Shown here: in pieces, positions 1-6,091 of the stretch
Position numbering within the stretch: the stretch's first letter is position 1
Layout: each line of letters begins with the position of its first letter
Source of the DNA: Lachnospiraceae bacterium UBA7598
Lineage (GTDB): Bacteria; Bacillota; Clostridia; Lachnospirales; Lachnospiraceae
Direction: 5' to 3'
NCBI GenBank assembly: GCA_002474415.1
Contig: DLQV01000265.1
Coordinates: forward strand, 1 to 6,091
Length of the DNA: 6,091 nucleotides
Made by a program: the position numbers and the translations under genes
The notes under the pieces: model-generated
What the model was told of the DNA's origin: nothing
Seen by the model: the letters and a program-made list of their open reading frames with translations, nothing else
The model's database searches: none

Positions 1-645
1 TGGCCGACAGTAAAGCCGGTAGTCAAAAACAAACCGATTGTGAGAAAAGCCGTTGGAGGAAAAAACAAACTGGTTGCGCTGGCGTGTTCCACAGGCGGAC
101 CGAAAGCATTACAGAGTGTGATTCCGTTTCTTCCAAAAGAACTTGATGCTCCGGTTGTACTTGTACAGCATATGCCACCGGGATTTACCAAATCCATGGC
201 GGACAGGCTGGATGAACTGAGCGAGATCAAAGTAAAAGAAGCAGAACACGGAGAACGCTTACAAAAGGGATGCGTTTATATTGCTCCGGGTGGAAAACAT
301 TTGAAAGTTTCAAAAGCCGCAGATGGAACCAACAGCATTGTACTTGATGATAAAACGCCGGCGATTGGTGGATTGAAGCCATGTGCAAACATTATGTATG
401 ATTCATTGACGGGAACCGGCTACGATGAAATCGTATGCGTTGTCCTGACAGGAATGGGAGCAGATGGAACCAATGGAATTCTTTCACTGGGAAGAACAAA
501 ACCAATTCACGTAATTGCACAAAATGAGGAAACCTGTGTGGTATATGGAATGCCAAAGGCGATTTATGAAGCAGGAGTGGTAGATGAAGTTGTACCACTG
601 AATGAAGTTGCACAGACAATCACAAAAAACGTGGGGGTAAAATAA
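1..645 (+). CDS. cheB: CheB, chemotaxis receptor methylesterase/glutamine deamidase (5'-truncated by window edge)
   Basis: The frame is open from base 1 to a TAA at 643-645 (214 codons seen). CheB hydrolyses methyl-glutamates on chemoreceptors and is activated when CheA phosphorylates its N-terminal receiver domain; that domain lies outside the window. What remains is a short linker (about the first 20 codons) and the whole C-terminal esterase domain. The family's catalytic triad is visible: Ser in CSTGGP (codon at 88-90), His in VQHMPPGF about 27 residues later, and Asp in LTGMGADG near base 463. The IAQNEETCVVYGMP segment near the end is also typical. The loop between GADG and IAQNE reads LGRTKPIHV and lacks the usual glycine-containing turn, probably lineage variation. 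An in-frame GTG at 40 is not the start: it has no ribosome site and would remove the receiver. The last bases supply the cheA ribosome site. Identity is very secure. Confidence 0.96.
   Translation, partial: WPTVKPVVKNKPIVRKAVGGKNKLVALACSTGGPKALQSVIPFLPKELDAPVVLVQHMPPGFTKSMADRLDELSEIKVKEAEHGERLQKGCVYIAPGGKHLKVSKAADGTNSIVLDDKTPAIGGLKPCANIMYDSLTGTGYDEIVCVVLTGMGADGTNGILSLGRTKPIHVIAQNEETCVVYGMPKAIYEAGVVDEVVPLNEVAQTITKNVGVK
633..638 (+). promoter_or_regulatory. Ribosome binding site of cheA
   Basis: The sequence GGGGGT lies inside the last codons of cheB and ends eight bases before the cheA ATG at 647. It is a G-rich, imperfect Shine-Dalgarno site, weaker than that of cheW. Confidence 0.6.
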
Positions 646-646
646 C

Positions 647-2749
647 ATGGATGTAAGCCAATACCTTGAAATCTTTATCGATGAAAGTGCAGAACATTTA
701 CAGACGTTAAGTGACTGCATCATGGAACTGGAAAAAGAACCGGATAACAAGGACGTTATCAATGAAATCTTCCGTGCAGCCCATTCTTTAAAAGGAATGG
801 CAGGTACGATGGGATTTAAGAGAATGCAGCATCTGACACATGATATGGAAAATGTGTTCCAGGAAGTCCGCAGTGAAAAAATTCAGGTGGACAGTCAGAT
901 GATCGATCTGTTGTTCAAGTGTCTCGACGCAATTGATGGATATCTCGAGAATATCAAGGAAACCTCTGATGAAGGGGAAGAAGACAATGAAGTGATTATC
1001 AAGGAATTAAACAATTTCCTTGCAAAAGCAAATGGAGAGGCTGCTGCTGCGGAAGCTGCACCAGCGGCAGAAAAAACTGCAAATGCTCCAACAGATAATG
1101 GAGATCATAAACTTTATCTTCAAATTGAGCTGAATGATCAGGAACGGGAAGCGGTTATGACCGCAAAAGACAGTGGAATGCATATTTATGGCATGACAGT
1201 TATCGTTCAGAAAGAATGCCTCTTAAAAGCAGCCAGAGCGTTCCTGGTATTCCGTGAAGTGGAGGCTTTTGGAGAAATTCTTGTTTATCGTCCGAGTTCT
1301 CAGGATATTGAAGATGAAAAATTCGATCAGGAATTCAGTTTTTATATTGCATCTCCGGAAAGTCTGGATAAGCTTTTAAATGCAGCCAAGAATGTTTCTG
1401 AGATCGAAGATGCAGTGGGAGAGGAAATTACAGATTTTTCACCGCATGCAGCAGAAACAGAAGAAAAGAAAGAAGAAAAACCGGCAGAAACCAAACCGGA
1501 GACACAGCCTGCACCAAAGAAGGCTCCGGAAAAGAAAAAAACACCGGCTAAGAAAAACGGTATTGGAAAACCGGCAACAAGCCGCACAGTTCGTGTAGAT
1601 ATTGAAAAGCTGGATGCTCTTATGAATCAGGTGTCTGAGCTTATTATCGCAAAGAACAGTCTGGTATCCATCAGTTCCACAGAGGATGGAGGGTTTTCCA
1701 ATCAGGGATTCCATGAACAGATTGAGTATCTGGAGAGGATTACCACAAGCCTTCATGAGTCCGTTATGAAAGTACGAATGGTGCCAATTGAGAGCGTGGT
1801 AAATAAATTCCCACGTATGATTCGTGACCTGTCCCGTACATTAAACAAAAAGATGGAACTGGTTATGACCGGTGAAGATACCGAGTTAGATCGTACCGTA
1901 GTGGATCAGATCGGCGATCCATTACAGCATTTGCTTCGTAATTCTGCGGATCATGGACTAGAAGATACCGAGCTTCGTATCCAGAGAGGAAAACCGGAAG
2001 TCGGAAATATTTTCCTGAATGCATATCAGGAAGGAAATAACGTTATTATTCAGGTGGGCGATGATGGTAACGGAATCGACATAGAAGCAGTAAAAGCAAA
2101 AGCGATTGAACGGAACATCATTACGCCGGAACAGGCTGAGGTTATGACACAGAAAGAAGTAATCAACCTCTTATTTATGCCAAGTTTCTCCATGGCAAAG
2201 AAGATTACGGACATTTCCGGAAGAGGTGTTGGACTTGATGTTGTAAAATCCAACATTGAACAGCTCGGCGGCGATGTGGAAGTAAAAACAAAGCTTGGAG
2301 AAGGAACAACCTTTATCGTAAGACTGCCTCTGACACTTGCAATCATTCAGGCATTGATGGTTGAGGTATCCGGCGAGAAGTATGCACTTCCACTCAATTC
2401 GATTGTGACAGTGGAGGAGATTTTACCGGAGGATATCCGTTATGTACATACAAAAGAGGTTATCAACCTGCGTGGTTCGGTAATCCCACTTGTACGCCTG
2501 AACGAGGTTCTGGATATTGATCCGATTGAGAAAGATGAGGATGCCATCGAGGATGAGGGTGAGATCGTCGTAATCGTAAAGAAGGGTGACAAACAGGCGG
2601 GCCTTGTGATCGACAAACTGCTCGGTCAGCAGGAGATCGTTATCAAGTCACTTGGAAAATACATTCATGTGCCAAAGATGATCAGTGGTGCAACAATTCT
2701 TGGAAATGGTGAAGTTGCTTTGATTATTGATTCAAACACATTGGTGTAA
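647..2749 (+). CDS. cheA: CheA, chemotaxis sensor histidine kinase
   Basis: CheA autophosphorylates on histidine in response to receptor state and passes the phosphate to CheY and CheB at the receptor array. The 700-aa product shows all five domains. P1 (about 1-125) is the Hpt domain with phospho-accepting His46 in AAHSLKGMAGT. P2 (about 154-264) is the CheY/CheB-docking domain. P3 (about 314-375) is the dimerisation helix pair. P4 (about 376-560) is the ATPase, with N-box DPLQHLLRNSADHG (424-437), G1 DDGNG (472-476), G2 GRGVGLD (525-531) and G3 GEGTTF (551-556). P5 (about 563-700) is the CheW-like regulatory domain. An Ala-rich linker (126-153) separates P1 from P2, and a Lys/Glu/Pro-rich linker (265-311) separates P2 from P3. 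ATG begins one base after the cheB stop, with GGGGGT eight bases upstream, so translation is probably coupled to cheB. Length is normal for the family, and no key residue is missing. Confidence 0.98.
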   Translation: MDVSQYLEIFIDESAEHLQTLSDCIMELEKEPDNKDVINEIFRAAHSLKGMAGTMGFKRMQHLTHDMENVFQEVRSEKIQVDSQMIDLLFKCLDAIDGYLENIKETSDEGEEDNEVIIKELNNFLAKANGEAAAAEAAPAAEKTANAPTDNGDHKLYLQIELNDQEREAVMTAKDSGMHIYGMTVIVQKECLLKAARAFLVFREVEAFGEILVYRPSSQDIEDEKFDQEFSFYIASPESLDKLLNAAKNVSEIEDAVGEEITDFSPHAAETEEKKEEKPAETKPETQPAPKKAPEKKKTPAKKNGIGKPATSRTVRVDIEKLDALMNQVSELIIAKNSLVSISSTEDGGFSNQGFHEQIEYLERITTSLHESVMKVRMVPIESVVNKFPRMIRDLSRTLNKKMELVMTGEDTELDRTVVDQIGDPLQHLLRNSADHGLEDTELRIQRGKPEVGNIFLNAYQEGNNVIIQVGDDGNGIDIEAVKAKAIERNIITPEQAEVMTQKEVINLLFMPSFSMAKKITDISGRGVGLDVVKSNIEQLGGDVEVKTKLGEGTTFIVRLPLTLAIIQALMVEVSGEKYALPLNSIVTVEEILPEDIRYVHTKEVINLRGSVIPLVRLNEVLDIDPIEKDEDAIEDEGEIVVIVKKGDKQAGLVIDKLLGQQEIVIKSLGKYIHVPKMISGATILGNGEVALIIDSNTLV

Positions 2750-2757
2750 GGGAGGTG
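2750..2757 (+). promoter_or_regulatory. Ribosome binding site of cheW (near-consensus)
   Basis: GGGAGGTG follows the cheA stop directly and ends seven bases before the ATG at 2765. It is one of the two strongest sites in the window (with cheD), which may give CheW higher synthesis than CheA from the same mRNA; that effect is inferred. Confidence 0.85.
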
Positions 2758-2764
2758 CACATAT

Positions 2765-3220
2765 ATGGATGGAAATGCAGCAGCGAATAGCGCAAAGCAG
2801 TATATTATTTTAAAATTTGACAATGAACAGTACGGAATAGATATTACCTATATTGATAATATTGTCCGTCTGCAGAAGATTACAAGAGTTCCGCATGCAC
2901 AGCCGTACTTCCTTGGAATCATCAATCTGCGTGGTGAGGTTGTTCCGGTTATGAGTCTCAGACGAAAATTTGAACTGCCGGATAAGGAGAATACGAATGC
3001 ATCCCGTATTCTGATCCTCAAGGTAGAAGGAAATGCAAAGATTGGTATTTTAGTGGATGAGGTGCGTGAGGTAGTTACCCTGACAGATGATAACATAGAA
3101 CAGATTGCAACAGAGAGCGGAGATACACGTACGTATCTGACTGGCGTTGGAAAGTATAATGAATCCCTGATCTCACTCTTAAATATTGGCGCGTTGATCG
3201 CGGATATTGATAACGAATAA
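2765..3220 (+). CDS. cheW: CheW, chemoreceptor-kinase coupling adaptor
   Basis: CheW is the scaffold that links chemoreceptor tips to the P5 domain of CheA and builds the signalling array at the membrane; it has no enzymatic activity. The 151-aa product is a single CheW domain of normal length. After about 11 variable residues it begins with KQYIILKFDNEQYGIDI, the first beta strands of the fold. The conserved YFLGIINLRGEVVPVMSLR block follows at about 48-66, with NLRG at 54-57 holding the arginine typical of the family. The ILVDEVREVVTL strand and a C-terminal GVGKYNESLISLLNI segment complete it. No receiver domain is fused, so it is CheW rather than CheV. The ATG is fixed by the near-consensus ribosome site, and the gene starts 15 bases after cheA. 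cheC follows after another 15 bases. Confidence 0.97.
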   Translation: MDGNAAANSAKQYIILKFDNEQYGIDITYIDNIVRLQKITRVPHAQPYFLGIINLRGEVVPVMSLRRKFELPDKENTNASRILILKVEGNAKIGILVDEVREVVTLTDDNIEQIATESGDTRTYLTGVGKYNESLISLLNIGALIADIDNE

Positions 3221-3221
3221 G

Positions 3222-3229
3222 AAAAGGTG
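3222..3229 (+). promoter_or_regulatory. Ribosome binding site that decides the cheC start
   Basis: AAAAGGTG ends six bases before the ATG at 3236. The alternative in-frame GTG at 3227 lies inside this motif and has no ribosome site of its own, so ATG 3236 is preferred. Confidence 0.75.
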
Positions 3230-3235
3230 TATGCC

Positions 3236-3859
3236 ATGGAAAAACATACCGAACAGTTATCGGAGCAGGTAAAAAATGCTTTGACTGAGCTTGGAAATAT
3301 CGGAGCGGGGAATGCGACGACGTCCCTTTCTGTGCTGCTGTCGTCCAAGCTCAGCATGAGTGCTCCTACGGTAAAATTATATGATTTTAATGAACTTGAA
3401 AATGCACTTGGAGGACCGGAGACATCCGTCGTCGGTGTATTAAGCCGGCTGCATGGTTCGCTCAATGCGATGATCCTGTTTGTGCTTGGATTAGACGATG
3501 CCCGGCATCTGTCAGAGGTGTTGCTTGGACAAACACAGGATTGGCACAGTGAGATGGGAATGTCTGCAATCGGTGAGATCGCGAACATTCTGATCGGTTC
3601 ATATGTTGCGTCGTTGGAGAATCTGTCCGGGCTGGAACTCCGGTACTCCCAGCCACAGATCTGTATCGATATGGCAGGTGCGATCCTGAGTGTGCCATGT
3701 ATCGAATATGGCATGGTAAGTGACAAGGCGCTGCTTATCAACTCTGGATTTAAAGCTGGTAATCAGGAGATTGACGGCTATATCATGTTGATCTCAGAGA
3801 TGCATTCCTTCGATCAGCTGCTGCAAAAGCTGGGAATTGGAGGTGCAGGCGTTGAATGA
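3236..3859 (+). CDS. cheC: CheC, CheY-P phosphatase and CheD partner
   Basis: CheC dephosphorylates CheY-P and binds CheD in Gram-positive adaptation systems. The 207-aa product contains two copies of the CheC/CheX/FliY phosphatase signature (acidic-or-Ser, x3, E, x2, N, x22, P). Site 1 is N14-ALT-E18-LG-N21 followed by P44, with Asn where family members usually have Asp or Ser. Site 2 is canonical: S110-AIG-E114-IA-N117 followed by P140. The stretch ICIDMAGAI contains Asp145, which by my alignment from memory matches B. subtilis CheC Asp149, a residue implicated in CheD binding. Two phosphatase sites and no C-terminal SpoA domain make it CheC rather than CheX or FliY. The ATG at 3236 is chosen over the upstream GTG at 3227 because of the ribosome site. 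The 3' end overlaps cheD by eight bases. Confidence 0.95.
   Translation: MEKHTEQLSEQVKNALTELGNIGAGNATTSLSVLLSSKLSMSAPTVKLYDFNELENALGGPETSVVGVLSRLHGSLNAMILFVLGLDDARHLSEVLLGQTQDWHSEMGMSAIGEIANILIGSYVASLENLSGLELRYSQPQICIDMAGAILSVPCIEYGMVSDKALLINSGFKAGNQEIDGYIMLISEMHSFDQLLQKLGIGGAGVE
3839..3845 (+). promoter_or_regulatory. Ribosome binding site that decides the cheD start
   Basis: GGAGGTG, inside the last codons of cheC, ends six bases before a TTG at 3852. An in-frame TTG at 3837 overlaps the motif itself and is therefore unlikely to be the start. The next in-frame ATG (3885) has no ribosome site and would cut off conserved N-terminal residues. Confidence 0.75.
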
Positions 3860-4337
3860 TGTTATCCGGGTCGGGATAGCAGATATGAACACTTGCACGG
3901 CGGGGGATACGATCACAACCATTGGGCTTGGATCCTGTGTGGGGATTGTATTATATGAGCGTACAAAAAATATTGCAGGATTGGTTCACATTATGCTTCC
4001 TGACAGTACAAAGATCAGACAGAATCAGAATAAATTAAAATTCGCAGATACCGGAATACAGGCACTGGTGGAGGAACTGGAAAAACAGGGACTCAGCCGC
4101 AGGAATATGATTGCCAAGATCGCCGGTGGCGCGAAGATGTTCCAGTTTTCTTCTGATACCGCAATGGGGAATATCGGAGAGAAAAACGTGGAAGCCGTGC
4201 GGAAAGTCCTGAAGCAGTATGGAATCAAAATCGTGTCGGAGGATGTCGGATTGAATTATGGACGCACCATTATATTTGACCCGGTAACCAAAGATTTGAC
4301 CGTGGTGACTGCCGGAAAGCAGACACATATTATATAG
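3852..4337 (+). CDS. cheD: CheD, chemoreceptor glutamine deamidase
   Basis: CheD deamidates specific receptor glutamines to glutamate and, in B. subtilis, also binds CheC to tune adaptation. The 161-aa product has the family's active site: Cys29 in GLGSCVG, His46 in LVHIMLPDS and Thr23 six residues before the cysteine. The Cys-to-His spacing of 17 matches the Thermotoga enzyme as I recall it. The conserved KIAGGAKMFQF, NIGEKNVEAV and SEDVGLNYGRTI blocks follow in the expected order. The start is a TTG eight bases before the end of cheC, chosen because GGAGGTG is correctly spaced and the product MNDVIRVGIADM aligns with known N-termini. The overlap suggests coupled synthesis of the CheC-CheD pair. 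The enzyme identity is secure; the start codon is less certain. Confidence 0.95.
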   Translation: MNDVIRVGIADMNTCTAGDTITTIGLGSCVGIVLYERTKNIAGLVHIMLPDSTKIRQNQNKLKFADTGIQALVEELEKQGLSRRNMIAKIAGGAKMFQFSSDTAMGNIGEKNVEAVRKVLKQYGIKIVSEDVGLNYGRTIIFDPVTKDLTVVTAGKQTHII

Positions 4338-4340
4338 GCT

Positions 4341-4345
4341 GGAGA
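4341..4345 (+). promoter_or_regulatory. Ribosome binding site of the small membrane gene
   Basis: GGAGA ends eight bases before a TTG at 4354. An in-frame TAG at 4351-4353 immediately precedes that TTG, so no earlier start is possible. Confidence 0.6.
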
Positions 4346-4353
4346 CGATATAG

Positions 4354-4620
4354 TTGGAGACGAAAGACAAATATAAAAATGCAAGAGCGTTTATCGTGTT
4401 GCTGGCGGCGCTTATTACATGGCTGCTCAACATGAAATATGAACGGAGTCTTGTACACTCTCTGATCATATTGCTGATCGTGATTGTCGTATTTTACGTG
4501 ATCGCGACGATTGCACTGAAGCTGATTGATAAAATCCGCAATATGGAAGAGGTAAAAGAAGTGGATATGGAGGAGGCGCCGCCGGAGGAAGAAGGCACGG
4601 ATGCGCAAAACCACGTATAA
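4354..4620 (+). CDS. Small two-helix membrane protein of unknown function, between cheD and sigD
   Basis: I do not recognise this 88-aa protein. It has a short Lys/Arg-rich start (1-11), a hydrophobic segment at about 12-27 (AFIVLLAALITWLLN), and a short loop MKYERS. A longer hydrophobic segment at about 33-58 follows, then a basic KIR motif and a strongly acidic Pro-containing tail (64-83, rich in Glu). Positive charges at both helix ends suggest a hairpin with both termini in the cytoplasm. The TTG start has a fair ribosome site, an in-frame stop directly before it, and is the only start that keeps the first helix. The gene sits 16 bases after cheD and 25 before sigD, in the same direction, so co-expression with motility genes is very likely. 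B. subtilis has a single-pass membrane protein, SwrB, just after sigD, but I see no sequence similarity that would justify that name. That it is a real gene is likely from frame, spacing and composition. Confidence 0.8.
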   Translation: METKDKYKNARAFIVLLAALITWLLNMKYERSLVHSLIILLIVIVVFYVIATIALKLIDKIRNMEEVKEVDMEEAPPEEEGTDAQNHV

Positions 4621-4630
4621 CGAAAAATAA

Positions 4631-4638
4631 AGGGGGTT
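4631..4638 (+). promoter_or_regulatory. Ribosome binding site that decides the sigD start
   Basis: AGGGGGTT lies just upstream of the ATG at 4646, its AGGGGG core ending nine bases before it. The in-frame TTG at 4637 overlaps the motif, so the ATG is preferred; it also gives the same length (254 aa) as B. subtilis SigD. Confidence 0.75.
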
Positions 4639-4645
4639 GCTGTAC

Positions 4646-5410
4646 ATGGCAATCTTGGATAAAAAAGAACGATTATGGATCGAGTACAGTCATTCCAAAT
4701 CCACAGCCGTTCGGGAAGAACTGATAATGGAATATGTTTCATTGGTGAAACTGGTTGCTGGAAGACTTGCTATCTATCTTGGGGCAAATGTGGAATACGA
4801 TGATCTGGTGAGTTACGGGATATTTGGATTGATCGATGCCATCGATAAATTTGATTATGGAAAAGGAATCAAGTTTGAGACGTATGCAAGCCTTCGTATC
4901 CGAGGTTCAATCCTTGACCAGATTCGAAAGATGGATTGGATTCCGCGCTCGGTACGCCAGAAACAAAAATCAATTACTGAGGCTTCCAAGAAACTCGAAG
5001 CATTGAAGGGCCCGAATTATTCTGACGCGGATATGGCAAAAGAACTTGGAATCTCGGAGGAAGAATATGATACATGGATGCAGCAGACGAATGTGACGAA
5101 TATTTCGTCGCTGGATGATTTTATGGAGCAGGGCAATGACGTGAAGGCACCGGCTTATCATGGTGCGGGTGTGAACCCGGAGAATCGTATTCTGAAAGAG
5201 GAATTGAAGACACAGCTGACGGAAGCACTTTCGATGCTGACTGAGAAAGAAAAAACGGTAGTGCTTCTATATTATTATGAAGATCTCACATTGAAGGAGA
5301 TCAGCCGGGTGATGGAAGTGTCCGAATCCCGCATTTCGCAGTTACATTCCAAGGCACTGACGAAGATGCGTCGGTGTATGAACGATAATTTCGCACTGAT
5401 GATGGGTTGA
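4646..5410 (+). CDS. sigD: SigD/FliA, flagellar RNA polymerase sigma-28 factor
   Basis: This sigma factor directs RNA polymerase to late flagellar, chemotaxis and autolysin promoters and is normally held inactive by the anti-sigma factor FlgM until the hook is finished. The 254-aa product has region 2 (about 24-106), with DDLVSYGIFGLIDAIDKFD (52-70) for core binding and FETYASLRIRGSILDQIRK followed by DWIPRSVRQK for the -10 element. A short region 3 (about 107-165) follows. Region 4 (about 191-245) carries the helix-turn-helix LTLKEISRVMEVSESRISQ (214-232), which contacts the -35 element. It lacks region 1.1, as expected for FliA/WhiG-type factors. The RIRGSILDQIRKMDW segment distinguishes it from the SigB/SigF group. 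FlgM is not in the window. Its place late in the operon resembles B. subtilis, where distance from the promoter influences SigD level and motility heterogeneity. Confidence 0.95.
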   Translation: MAILDKKERLWIEYSHSKSTAVREELIMEYVSLVKLVAGRLAIYLGANVEYDDLVSYGIFGLIDAIDKFDYGKGIKFETYASLRIRGSILDQIRKMDWIPRSVRQKQKSITEASKKLEALKGPNYSDADMAKELGISEEEYDTWMQQTNVTNISSLDDFMEQGNDVKAPAYHGAGVNPENRILKEELKTQLTEALSMLTEKEKTVVLLYYYEDLTLKEISRVMEVSESRISQLHSKALTKMRRCMNDNFALMMG

Positions 5411-5412
5411 GG
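5409..5412 (+). promoter_or_regulatory. Ribosome binding site that decides the fapA-like start
   Basis: GAGG overlaps the sigD stop codon and ends eight bases before the ATG at 5421. The other in-frame ATG at 5415 is only two bases from the motif, too close for normal initiation. Confidence 0.6.
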
Positions 5413-5420
5413 AAATGCCT

Positions 5421-6091
5421 ATGAAGTATAGAAACTCTTTTTTTAAAATCCGCATTAAAGAGGATGGAACCTATCTGGATGTGTTTCCACCGAAGGAAGA
5501 TGGAAAACGATTGGATATCCGTGAGGTCGTTTCTTTTTTAGAACAGAAAGGATTCACCGGATTTTCGATTGAGGCACTGCGTAAGACACTGGATCTGCTG
5601 CAGGAAAAACCGTTACAGATCAAGATCAGTGATACGTGTGCAAAGGCGTTTGATGAGAGTGCGACGATTATTACCGGAAAAGATAACATGATTGCATATA
5701 TCCGGTTTTATCCACCGTCGACAGGGGGAAAACTGATGACAGAGCGGGAGATCCGCGCGGAATTAGAACGGGAGAAAATCCTGTATGGAATATTGGAACC
5801 GGTCATGGAGAAGCTGAAGACGACGCGGACGTATTGTACAAATATCCCGATCGCAAAGGGTATGGCACCGATGCCGGCAAGAGATACGGTGATTGAATAT
5901 TTCTTCAATACAAAACCGCTTGCAAAACCGAAGGTGTTAGAAGATGGAAGTGTGGATTTTCATGCACTTAATCTTTTTTCAGCGGTGAATAAGGGAGATA
6001 TGCTCGCGAAGCTGACACCGCATGATCCGGGCAAACCGGGTATGAATATTTATGGAAAAACAATTCCACAGAACCGCCCGAAGATACGGAA
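5421..6091 (+). CDS. FapA-family (DUF342) protein, 3'-truncated by window edge
   Basis: The frame is open from ATG 5421 to the window end (223 full codons); family members usually run to several hundred residues, so more than half is probably missing. The N-terminal part (1-90) is a mixed alpha/beta region without motifs I recognise. A Glu/Arg-rich stretch at about 107-133 leads into ILYGILEPVMEKL, which resembles the family's YGI motif. The diagnostic block follows: IAKGMAPMPARDTVIEYFF (144-162), KPKVLEDGSVDF (169-180), NKGDMLAKLTP (190-200) and GKPGMNIYGKTI (204-215). This order of glycine- and proline-centred motifs is the FapA/DUF342 signature. FapA proteins have been linked to flagellar assembly and polarity in Vibrio and are often annotated as polymer-forming or flagellar assembly protein A; the mechanism in Clostridia is unclear. 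It starts ten bases after sigD and is very likely in the same operon. Family assignment is strong, exact function is not. Confidence 0.85.
   Translation, partial: MKYRNSFFKIRIKEDGTYLDVFPPKEDGKRLDIREVVSFLEQKGFTGFSIEALRKTLDLLQEKPLQIKISDTCAKAFDESATIITGKDNMIAYIRFYPPSTGGKLMTEREIRAELEREKILYGILEPVMEKLKTTRTYCTNIPIAKGMAPMPARDTVIEYFFNTKPLAKPKVLEDGSVDFHALNLFSAVNKGDMLAKLTPHDPGKPGMNIYGKTIPQNRPKIR

Noticed and set aside
40..42. GTG at 40 as the start of a stand-alone methylesterase
   Set aside because: There is no ribosome site before it and the frame remains open to base 1, so this is the linker of a full-length CheB cut by the window edge.
2976..2986. CCGGATAA, resembling the -10 part of a sigma-28 promoter, inside cheW
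   Set aside because: There is no TAAA-type -35 element at about 15 bases upstream, and the site lies mid-gene.
2848..3741. A 297-codon open frame on the minus strand across cheW and cheC
   Set aside because: It lies antisense to two unmistakable genes, has a Ser/Arg/Ile-rich low-information product with no recognisable motif, and spans the cheW-cheC junction. It is a shadow of codon bias on the other strand.
4296..4333. Possible sigma-A promoter (TTGACC with a downstream TATTAT) at the end of cheD
   Set aside because: The spacing between the two hexamers is 26 bases, far from the usual 17, and at the 17-base position the sequence is GCAGAC. A second TTGACC at 4276 has no -10 partner either.
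4569..4590. GGAGG-rich, partly palindromic stretch in the small membrane gene
   Set aside because: It is explained by Glu/Ala/Pro codons of the acidic tail; the palindrome has no loop and no T-run follows, so it is not a terminator.
4601..4630. A nine-codon ATG mini-frame overlapping the end of the small membrane gene and ending just before the sigD ribosome site
   Set aside because: A leader peptide is conceivable, but the upstream GGAGG is about 12 bases away, the peptide has no attenuator-like codon run, and no paired hairpins are evident. Chance occurrence is more likely.

Overview
The window is an internal slice of a flagellar/chemotaxis (fla/che) operon from a low-to-mid-GC Gram-positive bacterium. 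The gene order cheB-cheA-cheW-cheC-cheD-(small membrane gene)-sigD-fapA, the CheC/CheD pair with no CheZ, strong GGAGG-type ribosome binding sites and the codon usage point to a motile member of the Clostridia, with a Roseburia/Agathobacter-like Lachnospiraceae as the best guess. The taxon is inference: no rRNA or marker gene is present.

Layout: every gene is on the + strand, and the widest intergenic gap is 25 bases. Bases 1-645 hold the C-terminal methylesterase part of CheB, whose receiver domain lies beyond the left edge. Bases 647-2749 encode a full five-domain CheA kinase (700 aa), and 2765-3220 encode the adaptor CheW (151 aa). Bases 3236-3859 encode the CheY-P phosphatase CheC (207 aa). 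Bases 3852-4337 encode the receptor deamidase CheD (161 aa, probable TTG start, overlapping cheC). Bases 4354-4620 encode an unrecognised 88-aa protein with two predicted membrane segments and an acidic tail (TTG start). Bases 4646-5410 encode the flagellar sigma factor SigD/FliA (254 aa). From 5421 past the right edge runs a FapA-type (DUF342) protein, of which 223 codons are visible. No promoter, terminator, RNA gene, mobile element or CRISPR array is visible; transcription must start upstream of the window.

How the genes work together: CheW couples CheA to chemoreceptors. CheA phosphorylates CheY (not in the window) and CheB. CheB, by demethylation, and CheD, by deamidation, adapt the receptors. 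CheC removes phosphate from CheY-P and is expected to bind CheD. SigD then directs transcription of late flagellar and chemotaxis genes. The one gene without an evident role is the small two-helix membrane protein between cheD and sigD; it is the best candidate for something undescribed. The rest is a conventional operon, with minor oddities in start codons and in the first CheC active site.
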